A DNA stretch of 11,408 bases from Desulfobacteraceae bacterium (GTDB lineage Bacteria > Desulfobacterota > Desulfobacteria > Desulfobacterales > SURF-7). Every line of letters starts with the position of its first letter. The stretch's first letter is position 1. Below are positions 1-6,846 of this stretch, piece by piece. The notes under the pieces were generated by a model, which ran no database searches, had not been told where the DNA came from, and saw nothing but the letters and a program-made list of their open reading frames with translations. Location of the stretch: contig JAUXBD010000008.1 of the NCBI GenBank assembly GCA_030619585.1, forward strand, positions 1 to 11,408, read 5' to 3'. The position numbers were made by a program, and so were the translations under genes.

Positions 1-96
1 CAATATATCCCTGGCAGCACCGCCTGCAAGATAGGCCTCCCATCCCTGTTGGCAAAGACACCTGATTATTTCCGTTGCTGTCTTCTCCTGGTCCAT
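1..96 (-). CDS. tRNA nucleotidyltransferase / poly(A) polymerase family protein, N-terminal fragment
   Basis: Only the first 32 codons are present; the gene continues past the left edge. The reading frame begins MDQEKTATEI and reaches AYLAGGAARDIL. That matches the opening of the class II nucleotidyltransferase fold of CCA-adding enzymes and bacterial poly(A) polymerases, whose signature is a [VA]GGxVRD segment just after an N-terminal helix. The family adds CCA to tRNA 3' ends or A-tails to RNA; the fragment cannot separate these roles because the discriminating catalytic and tail regions are outside. The ATG at 96-94 is the only usual start before the in-frame stop at 138-136. A GGGG run lies just upstream, while a better AGGAG (120-116) sits 19 nt away, farther than usual. 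It is divergent from the PilT-like gene and shares its 221-nt intergenic region. Confidence 0.75.
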   Translation of the reverse strand, partial: MDQEKTATEIIRCLCQQGWEAYLAGGAARDIL

Positions 97-130
97 TTCC
101 CCACTCTGTTTAAATCTCCTTATTGGGCAA

Positions 131-147
131 TATACCTAAAAGGTATA
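131..147. repeat. 17-bp perfect inverted repeat, possible operator
   Basis: TATACCT and AGGTATA form perfect 7-bp arms around AAA. It lies 35-51 nt upstream of the nucleotidyltransferase start and 171 nt upstream of the PilT-like start. It covers the position of a candidate -10 box for the minus-strand gene. A regulator-binding site is an inference; the symmetry is directly visible. Confidence 0.5.
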
Positions 148-169
148 CATGTTTTACCGGAATCATCAA
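142..169 (-). promoter_or_regulatory. candidate promoter for the nucleotidyltransferase gene
   Basis: Read on the minus strand, TTGATG (169-164) and TATACC (147-142) are separated by 16 nt, each matching 4 of 6 sigma-70 consensus positions. Each hexamer falls within an arm of one of the two inverted repeats here, so bound protein would block it. The matches are weak and this is a guess from spacing. Confidence 0.22.
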
Positions 170-184
170 CTGTTAATTGATGAT
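162..184. repeat. inverted repeat with 8-bp arms, possible operator
   Basis: ATCATCAA (162-169) and TTGATGAT (177-184) are perfectly complementary around a 7-nt loop. An alternative pairing, TCAACTG (166-172) with CAGTTGA (188-194), shares part of the same bases and is mutually exclusive with it. The element lies just upstream of a TTGACA sequence (191-196), which fits a DNA operator better than a transcribed attenuator. Confidence 0.45.
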
Positions 185-190
185 ATTCAG

Positions 191-219
191 TTGACACTAC
201 TCCACTGTACTGATAACTT
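191..219 (+). promoter_or_regulatory. candidate promoter for the PilT-like gene
   Basis: A perfect TTGACA -35 (191-196) is followed after 17 nt by TAACTT (214-219); an overlapping GATAAC (212-217) has a 15-nt spacer. The -10 match is poor. No sigma-54 type GG/GC element was seen in the intergenic region. A second TTGACG (241-246) has no acceptable -10 at normal spacing. The putative leader would be about 90 nt. Confidence 0.25.
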
Positions 220-317
220 TACAGAAACTAAATATTTACATTGACGCTTTTGAACAAAACCGTCTGTCTAAATCTTAATAGTTTAATCACCATGCTTATT
301 TTTAAAGGAGACTAAAT

Positions 318-1895
318 ATGGTTAACTCCTCTACCGCAAAAAAAAGTAAAAAAAAACATCCGCTTGGCCAACTACTGATACAAGCAGGTCTGATAACTAA
401 ATCCCAGCTACAGGAAGCTCTTAAACAACAGGTTCAGGTTGGATCACAACTGGGCTCGATCCTGGTATCAATGGGATTTCTTAAGATAGGCGATCTGCTG
501 AACTTTCTCAGCAAAAAGTTTGACGTGCCGGCAGCTAATCTTTGTGAAATCAACATCCCTCGGGATGTGCTAAAGCTCATTCCTCTTCAAACGATTAGGG
601 CTGAAAAGATTCTACCTGTTGCAGCAGACGCCAAAACACTGACACTTGCAATGGTGTTTCCCCATGACTTTGTAACAATAAGCGATATTGAATTCACAAT
701 TGGAAAAAAAATCAAACCGGTTGTAGTTCCCGCATTTATGATGGATGCAGCAACAATGAGCCTATCCCCTAGTTTTGAAGACGACTTCCGCGGTGAATCT
801 ATTTGGCATATGTTGCCCGGGACTAGGATTGAAAAGTCCCTTAAAACAGAACAATTACTTAAACATATGATCAGATCCAAAGCCACTGATATGCTTTTGA
901 CTGCAGGGGCGCCTCCGTCACTAAAAATATACAACAAGGTTAGACGGCTGACCCTACCTGTGCTGACACCGGATGATTCGGAAAATTACGCCAGGGAGCT
1001 TATGTCTGATAAAGAGTGGAATCTGTTTTCAGATAAACATGATCTGGAACTTGCCGTAACCTACCCTGACATTGGAAGGTTCCGAGTCAACGTTTACAGG
1101 CAAAGAAATTCCATCTCAATCACCCTGAGGCATCTACCCGAGAACCTGCCGTCATTAAAGGAGCTCAATTTGCCTGAATGGATAAAAGATTTTGTCTTAC
1201 AATCCCAAGGTTTGATCCTGGTCTGCGGTCCGGCAGGACAGGGTAAGACCACTACTCTTGCTGCCATGGTTGATATAATCAACCAAAACAGAAGATGTAA
1301 TATTGTTACACTGGAAGATCCTGTTGAGTATCTTCATAAGCACAAACACAGCAATATCAACCAGCGAGAAGTCGGGCGGGATGCTGACTCCTTTCTATCA
1401 GGTCTCCGATCAGTTTTCAGACAATCACCTGATGTTATTGTTATCGATGAGCTACGGGACAAAGAAAGCATTGAGATTGCCCTACATGCAGCTAATACCG
1501 GCCACCTGGTCCTAAGCACGGTCCTTTCCAGAAATTCCACTGCCATTATAGAAACCATACTCAGTATGTATACAGGGCATGAGCAGGGCCGTGTAAGGAC
1601 TATTATATCCGACTGCCTGCTTTTGAGCTGTTCACAACTGCTTATAGACAACAAAAAACGAAACGGACGGGTATTAGCCCTTGAAAAATTGGTTAACAGC
1701 ACCCATCTGAAAAAACTTATACGAGAAGAAAAGACATATCAGATTAGGACCCAGATGCAAGGGAGGGCTAAAGATTTTACGCCTATTGATATTGCCATTG
1801 CCAATCTTTGCAATAAAGGAAGAATAGACTACCAAGAGGGGCTTAAATATGTTGAAAACAAGGACCGTTATAATAGCCTTACAAAAGACAAATAA
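318..1895 (+). CDS. MshEN-like/PilT-type type IV pilus ATPase fusion
   Basis: This is a cytoplasmic secretion-type ATPase most like PilT/PilU, the motors that retract type IV pili. A good AAAGGAG (304-310) lies 7 nt before the ATG. Residues 1-13 are Lys-rich. Residues about 15-145 resemble the MshEN/GspE N-terminal domain, with PLGQLLIQAG (15-24) and QLGSILVSMG (44-53) as two tandem motif starts. The usual first Arg of each motif is Pro15 or Gln44, so c-di-GMP binding is doubtful. Residues about 175-510 are the PilT core: GRFRVN (253-258), Walker A GPAGQGKTTT (304-313, Lys310), Asp box TLEDPVEY (331-338), and Walker B DVIVIDELRD (372-381) keeping Glu378. The His box TGHLVLSTVLSRNS keeps His396 but has Leu403 where PilT has its second His. 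HLKKLIREEK (463-472) corresponds to the PilT AIRNLIRE retraction motif. Standalone PilT is roughly 345-370 residues; the extra length here is the N-terminal domain. No other pilus gene is nearby. Confidence 0.88.
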   Translation: MVNSSTAKKSKKKHPLGQLLIQAGLITKSQLQEALKQQVQVGSQLGSILVSMGFLKIGDLLNFLSKKFDVPAANLCEINIPRDVLKLIPLQTIRAEKILPVAADAKTLTLAMVFPHDFVTISDIEFTIGKKIKPVVVPAFMMDAATMSLSPSFEDDFRGESIWHMLPGTRIEKSLKTEQLLKHMIRSKATDMLLTAGAPPSLKIYNKVRRLTLPVLTPDDSENYARELMSDKEWNLFSDKHDLELAVTYPDIGRFRVNVYRQRNSISITLRHLPENLPSLKELNLPEWIKDFVLQSQGLILVCGPAGQGKTTTLAAMVDIINQNRRCNIVTLEDPVEYLHKHKHSNINQREVGRDADSFLSGLRSVFRQSPDVIVIDELRDKESIEIALHAANTGHLVLSTVLSRNSTAIIETILSMYTGHEQGRVRTIISDCLLLSCSQLLIDNKKRNGRVLALEKLVNSTHLKKLIREEKTYQIRTQMQGRAKDFTPIDIAIANLCNKGRIDYQEGLKYVENKDRYNSLTKDK

Positions 1896-1926
1896 GCCTT
1901 AACCCGTATTTCTCACGGGTTAAGGC
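1896..1926. terminator. 12-bp perfect hairpin, likely bidirectional terminator
   Basis: GCCTTAACCCGT (1896-1907) and ACGGGTTAAGGC (1915-1926) pair perfectly over 12 bp around a 7-nt loop. The stem begins on the base after the PilT-like stop codon. On the plus strand no T-run follows. On the minus strand the stem is followed by TTATTTGTCTTTTG, which looks like an intrinsic terminator tail for the convergent dehydrogenase gene. Termination in either direction is inferred from structure and position. Confidence 0.6.
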
Positions 1927-2088
1927 AGTTACTCCCGCCAAATTACATAAATGGCTACAGGGTCTTACGCGGGATTTTCGCGTTGCTACGACCGGCATTT
2001 GCCTTTTCTCATCTTCTTATTCTTGAATAATCTGCGTCAATCTGCGTAATCTGCGGATCTTCTTGCCCTTCATCCCAGCATATCGATT
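1927..2088. other. convergent intergenic remainder
   Basis: No gene-like reading frame is supported here. Besides the AATCTGCGT repeat, a small hairpin is visible, ACGCG (1967-1971) pairing with CGCGT (1979-1983) over a 7-nt loop. It lies about 105 nt past the dehydrogenase stop and lacks a T-tail. Confidence 0.5.
2029..2056. repeat. AATCTGCGT short tandem repeat, three units
   Basis: Units start at 2029 (AATCTGCGTC), 2039 (AATCTGCGT) and 2048 (AATCTGCGG). The first is 10 nt, the next two 9 nt, and the last carries one end change. They lie in noncoding DNA between convergent genes, about 30 nt downstream of the dehydrogenase stop. Similar ATCTGCGT-type short repeats are familiar to me from intergenic DNA of environmental bacteria, but no function is known to me. 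Confidence 0.6.
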
Positions 2089-2877
2089 CTAGTGCATACC
2101 CTGTTTTGTCCACTTTTGACCGGTACTTTCCGCACCATCTATAACAAGGTTATGGGATGTTATATAGCTTGAATCTTCACAGCACAAGAAAAGAGCTCCT
2201 TTTGCCATGTCAAGAGGAGTTCCCACCCTGTTTAAGGGAAGTGTTTTGGCTATTCCCTTTGCCACATTCTGTGTTCCATCTTCATCAAGGTCAAATGCGC
2301 CGCCGATAAGAGGCGTGTAAACCCCGCCAGGGGAAATACAGTTTATCCTTATGCCGTATTCAGCTAACTCCAAGGCCGCTGTCCTTGTGAGCATATTAAG
2401 AGCTGCTTTTGCTGCCTGATAGACATGGGGCCCGTATCCTGCGGTAAAAGATGAGATGCTGCAGGTGTTTAAAATAACACCACTGCCCTGCTCTTTCATT
2501 ACAATGCCTGCATGCTTGATACCCAAAAAAGCGCCGCGTATGAGTAGAGAAAAAGTAAAATCGAAATCTTTGGCTTCAACATCCAGAATCGAGCCCCTTA
2601 CGCCAAAAGCTCCGGCATTATTATGCATAATATCCAGGCGACCAAATTCTGACACAGCTCTCTGAACCAGGACTTTAATCTCCTCCTCTTCTAAAACATC
2701 TGTTTTTTGAAAAACAGCCGACCCTTCAAGAGACTTAGCAAGTTTATTACCTTTTTCTTCATCAATATCGGCAATGACAACCTTTGCACCCTCTTCAACA
2801 AACAGTTTTACCGTAGCTTCACCGATACCGCTAGCTCCACCTGTAATAATTGCCACCTTCCCATCAAGCTTTGCCAT
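2089..2877 (-). CDS. short-chain dehydrogenase/reductase (SDR family)
   Basis: This 262-residue protein has the usual length of a classical SDR, a soluble NAD(P)-dependent oxidoreductase. The cofactor loop TGGASGIG spans 12-19; Asp37 at the end of the second strand favours NAD over NADP. NNAG is at 86-89. The catalytic Ser is Ser140 and the YxxxK motif is Tyr153-Lys157. ISPGG follows near the substrate side, and the C-terminal LVIDGAEST region is typical of the fold. The position that normally holds the tetrad Asn is Leu112 (sequence LLIRGAFLG), a variant I recognise from some SDR subgroups. The substrate cannot be named; alcohols, hydroxy-acyl or cyclic hydroxy compounds are all possible. 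The start is supported by AAAGGAGAG just upstream. It lies 289 nt downstream of the acyl-CoA ligase in the same orientation, so joint work in lipid or aromatic-acid metabolism is possible but unproven. Confidence 0.9.
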   Translation of the reverse strand: MAKLDGKVAIITGGASGIGEATVKLFVEEGAKVVIADIDEEKGNKLAKSLEGSAVFQKTDVLEEEEIKVLVQRAVSEFGRLDIMHNNAGAFGVRGSILDVEAKDFDFTFSLLIRGAFLGIKHAGIVMKEQGSGVILNTCSISSFTAGYGPHVYQAAKAALNMLTRTAALELAEYGIRINCISPGGVYTPLIGGAFDLDEDGTQNVAKGIAKTLPLNRVGTPLDMAKGALFLCCEDSSYITSHNLVIDGAESTGQKWTKQGMH

Positions 2878-3007
2878 GTTCTCTCCTTTCAGTTACCTTA
2901 TGCTCTTAATAACACAATGGTTTTACGATTAAAGTAATATATCGTCTGCACTGCGAATGAATACCTCTGCTTTGTGCATTGTAAATTTTTCACAACAAAG
3001 CCTGTAT
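2878..3007. other. AT-rich upstream region of the SDR gene
   Basis: Together with 3008-3166 this forms a 289-nt gap between the two same-strand metabolic genes. It holds the SDR ribosome binding site next to 2878. A weak minus-strand promoter-like pair, TTTACA and TATTCA separated by 16 nt (within 2961-2988), is visible. No convincing coding frame was found. Confidence 0.3.
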
Positions 3008-3039
3008 AAACTAATTAGCAAATATTATGCAATTAGTTT
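3008..3039. repeat. AT-rich inverted repeat upstream of the SDR gene
   Basis: AAACTAATT (3008-3016) and AATTAGTTT (3031-3039) are perfect 9-bp arms. Inside them GCA (3018-3020) and TGC (3028-3030) can add three pairs with one bulged A. It lies about 130-160 nt upstream of the SDR start. The AT content and lack of a T-tail on the minus strand fit an operator better than a terminator. Confidence 0.45.
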
Positions 3040-3117
3040 TCAAAAAATATACTATCTTTTAATTGTGTTAAAGTGGACCATGAAGTTTGAATTGGCTGCG
3101 GTGTATGTTATCCCGCA

Positions 3118-3154
3118 TGCCCCGCCCAACCGGTTAGTCTTGAAAGACGGGGCA
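3118..3154 (-). terminator. GC-rich hairpin after the acyl-CoA ligase gene, possible terminator
   Basis: TGCCCCG (3118-3124) and CGGGGCA (3148-3154) form a 7-bp GC-rich stem 13 nt past the ligase stop. The 23-nt interior contains the self-complementary AACCGGTT (3128-3135) and a small TCTT/AAGA hairpin (3138-3147). No T-run follows on the minus strand, so factor-dependent termination or an RNA 3'-end stabiliser is as likely as intrinsic termination. Confidence 0.4.
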
Positions 3155-3166
3155 CTATTTGATATT

Positions 3167-4849
3167 TTACTCCTGCCACACAACGGACTTTTTCTCCTCA
3201 TACCACCCGTCAAATAGCGAACCATATGCTTCTTCCAGCTTGGCACGCTTGATTTTCAATGTGGGTGTCAAAAATCCGTTTTCCGGCATCCATTCGTCCT
3301 TGATCACTGCCAAAAAAGCAAGCTGTTCGAACGGCGGCAGCAAACCGTTTACAGTATTGAGGTGCTGAGCAAGTTCTTTTTCTATTGCTTCTTTTTCTCC
3401 ATTATTAAGGTCCTTTACTGCTTCTTCGGACAGCATAACAATTCCATGGGGTTTTGGATAGCCTAATCCTGTTACACAACAGGCTTCAACGCGCGTGTGG
3501 TTTGAAAGCATGTTCTCGATAGGAGCAGGAGCCACATACTTGCCCTTGGAAGTCTTGAACAGCTCTTTGATACGACCGGTTATCTTAAGCCGCCCCTTCT
3601 CGTCAATCTCTCCAAGATCACCGGTTTTAATAAATCCGTCCTCGGTGAAAGTCTCTTTAGTCTCCTTTTCCATTTTATAGTAGCCCATCATGTCCCCCGG
3701 ACTTTTAACCTGGATTTCTCCCTCTTCGCTGATGCGATGCTGCACATCGGGGTATGGCGGGCCAACGTAGCCCGGGCGTACTTCACCGGGCTTATTGCAG
3801 TGTGAATAGGCAAAATTTTCAGTCATGCCAAGGCCTTCAAGCAGCTCAAGCCCGAGGTTTCTGTACCACTCTATAACCTCTTTGGGGATAGGTGCAGATC
3901 CTGAACCGGCAAATCGTACCTGATCCAATCCAAGCTGGGTTAGAATCTTCTTTTTCACGATATTCTTTAAGATAGGAATCTTCAGCAGGCGGTTAAGTTT
4001 TTTGGCAGGCATTTTCTGATAGACTCCAAGCTGAAATTTAAGCCACAGCCGGGGAACTGAGATAAACAGTGTCGGCCGTGCCCTTTGAAGGTCCTGCAAA
4101 AAGGTATCAAGCGATTCGGCAAAGTAAAGTGGAAAACCTGCATAAAGGGAGTGTGCCTGGATAACCCATCTCTCAAAGACATGTGATAAAGGAAGGTAGG
4201 ACAACACCCTGTCACCGGAATGTGTATTTAGATACTTTGAGATGCCTTTGCCGCTCTGGCACATAGCGCCAAAACTGTGCATCGCACCCTTGGGTTTGCC
4301 CGTGCTTCCTGATGTATAAATAATGGTGGCCACCTCCTCAGGCAAGCGCTCTTCCGGTTCAGCCAGTGGTTCGTGCTTTGCGATGATATCGTCCCACTTT
4401 TCGTGGTCGTTATCAGGAGCAAGGGGAAAAGCAATCTTGGGCAGGTCAGCCGGCACCCCCTTCTTCATTTCATCCCAGACAGGATCAAGTTTACCGACGA
4501 AAAGCAGCTTTGATTCGGAATGTTCGATCGTATATTTGACGATGTCGGCTGTCAGAATTGGAAAAATTGGTACGCTCACGTGTCCTGCCATCCATATGGC
4601 CAGATCCGCCATTACCCAATGTGAACAGTTTTTAGAGCACAGAGCAATGTGGCTGCGTTCAGGCAGTCCCAGGCTTTTTAAATAACTCGCCATGCGTCTG
4701 GCTTCATCGATCGCCTCTTTCCATACCCAGGTCTTGATATTGTCATCACCACCCCCCATTGGTTGAATGAAGTACGTATTATCCGGCGTTTCCTTCTCCC
4801 AGTAGTATGCACAATCCAGCAGAGTTTTATTGTCAGACGCAAATCCCAT
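3167..4849 (-). CDS. AMP-forming long-chain-type acyl-CoA ligase
   Basis: This enzyme should activate a carboxylic acid, probably a fatty acid, with ATP and CoA through an acyl-adenylate. In the 560-residue protein YTSGSTGKPKG (178-188) is the ATP-binding A3 loop. YLPLSHVFER (218-227), GLGMTE (339-344), TGDL (409-412) and TGR (424-426) follow in ANL-superfamily order, and LTPTLKIKR (527-535) carries the likely A10 lysine, Lys532. The segment KELFKTSKGKYVAPAPIE and the LTPTLK ending are typical of the FadD/FAA long-chain group, not acetyl-CoA synthetase. I chose ATG 4849 because GAGGGGGA lies at normal distance upstream. A GTG at 4876 would add 9 residues but has no Shine-Dalgarno. It begins 56 nt after the hybrid-kinase stop with no clear terminator between, so read-through is possible. 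Substrate chain length is not readable. Confidence 0.9.
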   Translation of the reverse strand: MGFASDNKTLLDCAYYWEKETPDNTYFIQPMGGGDDNIKTWVWKEAIDEARRMASYLKSLGLPERSHIALCSKNCSHWVMADLAIWMAGHVSVPIFPILTADIVKYTIEHSESKLLFVGKLDPVWDEMKKGVPADLPKIAFPLAPDNDHEKWDDIIAKHEPLAEPEERLPEEVATIIYTSGSTGKPKGAMHSFGAMCQSGKGISKYLNTHSGDRVLSYLPLSHVFERWVIQAHSLYAGFPLYFAESLDTFLQDLQRARPTLFISVPRLWLKFQLGVYQKMPAKKLNRLLKIPILKNIVKKKILTQLGLDQVRFAGSGSAPIPKEVIEWYRNLGLELLEGLGMTENFAYSHCNKPGEVRPGYVGPPYPDVQHRISEEGEIQVKSPGDMMGYYKMEKETKETFTEDGFIKTGDLGEIDEKGRLKITGRIKELFKTSKGKYVAPAPIENMLSNHTRVEACCVTGLGYPKPHGIVMLSEEAVKDLNNGEKEAIEKELAQHLNTVNGLLPPFEQLAFLAVIKDEWMPENGFLTPTLKIKRAKLEEAYGSLFDGWYEEKKSVVWQE

Positions 4850-4905
4850 GAGTTCCCCCTCTCGTGCTCTCGGCACATTGTGTTTTTATAGATGTATAAT
4901 AAGCA

Positions 4906-6843
4906 TTATTCATTTCCATCCAGAACCTTCCGAATAGTTCTAGCCAACTCATTTTTTACAATCGGCTTCATGACTAAAGCGCGAACACCAATTGCTTTTG
5001 CTTTTTCATCGTTAATCCGTTCACTGTGCCCGGTGCAAAGGATAATTGGAATGTTCGGCCGGATTGTCCGAAGTTCCTTTGCCAGCTTGTCACCTGTCAT
5101 ACCCGGCATGGACATGTCTGAAATTATGAGATCAAAATTATCAGGCCGGGCTCTAAATGTTGCCAACGTATCCATGCTGCTGGTTTTGACTGTAACTGTA
5201 TATCCCAATCGTTTTAAGATCCGGCTTGTCATATCTGTTATGGACTTTTCATCATCAACGAAAAGTATCCTTTCATAACCAGTCGGCATTGTTGTATCGG
5301 TTTCTTCTTCAAATACAGGTTCTTTATCAACAACAGGGAGGAATATATTGAAAGTTGTTCCTTTTCCGTATTCGCTGTCAACTGAAATCGCACCATCATA
5401 ACTCTTTACAATTCCATAAACAACGGAAAGTCCAATCCCGCTCCCTTCACCAACTTCCTTTGTGGTAAAATACGGATCAAAAATTCTATCTATATGTTCT
5501 TTAGCTATTCCGTGCCCTGTATCACTCATACTGATCTTTACATATTGACCCTGGTTTAATTCGACATCTTGAATTGCTGCATTTTTGCCGACTTCAAGGA
5601 CAGAAACACCAACCTCCATAACCCCCCCGTTTTTATACATGGCGTGGGCGGCATTTGTGCAAAGGTTCAGCATCACTTGATTAATGTGGGTGGGATCAGC
5701 CATTACAATGACCGACTCATCCGAAATGGTTTCATGAATATCTATACTCGCGGGGATTGATGACTTTAAAAACTTAAGACAATCCTTAATAATTGGACTT
5801 ATATTTACAGGCCTTTGTTTTTGATCTGATTGTCTGCTGAAACTTAAAAGCTGCTGTACAACATCTCTTGCCCGGAGACTGGCTGTTGTAATCTCTTCAA
5901 GGTTATGTCGAGCAAGATTCCATTCAGGCACATCGTCCATTGCCAATTCAGCATTACCAAGAATGATACTCAGTATATTGTTGAAATCATGAGCTATACC
6001 GCCTGCCAACATCCCTATTGCTTCCATCTTGTGGGCTTGCAGGAGTTGGTTTTCAAGTTTTGCCTTTTCTTTCTCAGCCTGCTTCCGCTCGGTGATATCA
6101 CGAAAGACTAAAACAGCACCGGTGATGTTCCCTTTCTCATCTCTTATTGGAGAGCTGTTGTCATCAATGGGTATTTCTTTTCCGTCTTTTGCTATCAGTA
6201 TTGAATGGTTTGCCAGGCCGACAACCGAACCTTGGCGGATTACTTTAGCTGCAGGATTTTCGGCATCTTGTCTGGTTTGCTCATTTATAATATTGAACAC
6301 ATCAGTCAGAGGCTTGCCAACAGCCTCTTTTGGATTCCAACCTGTCAAAGACTGGGCAACAGGATTCATAAAAGTCACATAACCTTTTGTGTCGGTGGCA
6401 ATCACCGCATCCCCTATACTTCGTAATGTTGTGGATAGCCATGCTTCGCTCTCTCTTAATTTTGTCTCCATCTTATGTTTGTAAAGAGCGATCTCGACTG
6501 CTGAGTTTAATTCGATATCTTCAAACGGCTTAACAATATATCCAAATGGTTCTGTTCTCTTTGCCTGGGCAAGCAGATCTTCATCAGCATACGCCGTAAC
6601 ATACACAACCGGGATATTGAACAGGGATCGAACATGTCCTGCGGCTTCAATCCCATTCATCTGACCTTCTAACATAATATCCATTAACACCAGGTCAGGA
6701 TGTTCCGCTTCAACTTTTTTAAGCGCTTCCTCTCCGGAAGGCACAACTCCGGAAACACTAAACCCCAGTTCCTTTAAACTGACCTTTATGTCTTCCGCTA
6801 CAATCCTGTCATCTTCTACAATCAGAATGTTTGCTTTTACCAT
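4906..6843 (-). CDS. hybrid histidine kinase, REC-PAS-HisKA-HATPase-REC
   Basis: This is a soluble 645-residue phosphorelay protein with no membrane segment. The N-terminal receiver (about 3-122) has acidic residues Asp11/Asp12, phospho-acceptor Asp55, Thr83 and Lys105. A PAS domain spans about 131-252, ending in the DITERK motif. The HisKA segment contains GGIAHDFNNIL with His285 as phospho-acceptor. The HATPase domain shows N-box Asn393/Asn397, DTGHGI (441-446), FDPYFTTK, GSGIGLSVVYG (467-477) and GKGTTF. A second receiver (about 523-643) has Asp530/Asp531, Asp576, Thr604 and Lys626. AGGA lies 8 nt before the ATG, and only 3 nt separate it from the preceding kinase's stop, indicating one transcript and probable translational coupling. 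The first receiver is a natural target for that kinase; this is inference. No output or Hpt domain is present, so the downstream partner must be elsewhere. Confidence 0.93.
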   Translation of the reverse strand: MVKANILIVEDDRIVAEDIKVSLKELGFSVSGVVPSGEEALKKVEAEHPDLVLMDIMLEGQMNGIEAAGHVRSLFNIPVVYVTAYADEDLLAQAKRTEPFGYIVKPFEDIELNSAVEIALYKHKMETKLRESEAWLSTTLRSIGDAVIATDTKGYVTFMNPVAQSLTGWNPKEAVGKPLTDVFNIINEQTRQDAENPAAKVIRQGSVVGLANHSILIAKDGKEIPIDDNSSPIRDEKGNITGAVLVFRDITERKQAEKEKAKLENQLLQAHKMEAIGMLAGGIAHDFNNILSIILGNAELAMDDVPEWNLARHNLEEITTASLRARDVVQQLLSFSRQSDQKQRPVNISPIIKDCLKFLKSSIPASIDIHETISDESVIVMADPTHINQVMLNLCTNAAHAMYKNGGVMEVGVSVLEVGKNAAIQDVELNQGQYVKISMSDTGHGIAKEHIDRIFDPYFTTKEVGEGSGIGLSVVYGIVKSYDGAISVDSEYGKGTTFNIFLPVVDKEPVFEEETDTTMPTGYERILFVDDEKSITDMTSRILKRLGYTVTVKTSSMDTLATFRARPDNFDLIISDMSMPGMTGDKLAKELRTIRPNIPIILCTGHSERINDEKAKAIGVRALVMKPIVKNELARTIRKVLDGNE

Positions 6844-6846
6844 TGC

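Noticed and set aside
97..317. c-di-GMP riboswitch upstream of the PilT-like gene
   Set aside because: Tempting because of the MshEN-like domain, but no GEMM-type conserved core is visible and the hairpins lie upstream of the likely promoter.
587..937. Antisense open frames inside the PilT-like, kinase and receptor genes
   Set aside because: They overlap strongly supported genes, lack ribosome sites and encode no recognisable domains.
2029..2056. CRISPR array start
   Set aside because: Units are 9-10 nt and directly adjacent, with no spacers and no cas genes.
2970..3000. CRP-like operator from TTGTG and CACAA
   Set aside because: The half-sites are 14 nt apart, not 6, and one arm needs a bulge to extend.
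3118..3154. Integron attC-like site: GCCCAAC followed by GTTAGTC
   Set aside because: The first box fits RYYYAAC, but the second breaks GTTRRRY and the two are only 2 nt apart instead of tens of bases. No integrase or cassette genes are present.
2957..3217. Small plus-strand gene of 86 codons
   Set aside because: No family signature, no good ribosome site, crosses two inverted repeats and runs antisense into the end of the acyl-CoA ligase.
4678..4878. Minus-strand frame starting at ATG 4878
   Set aside because: It is in a different frame from the ligase and its protein has no recognisable family; the ligase ATG at 4849 has the good ribosome site.
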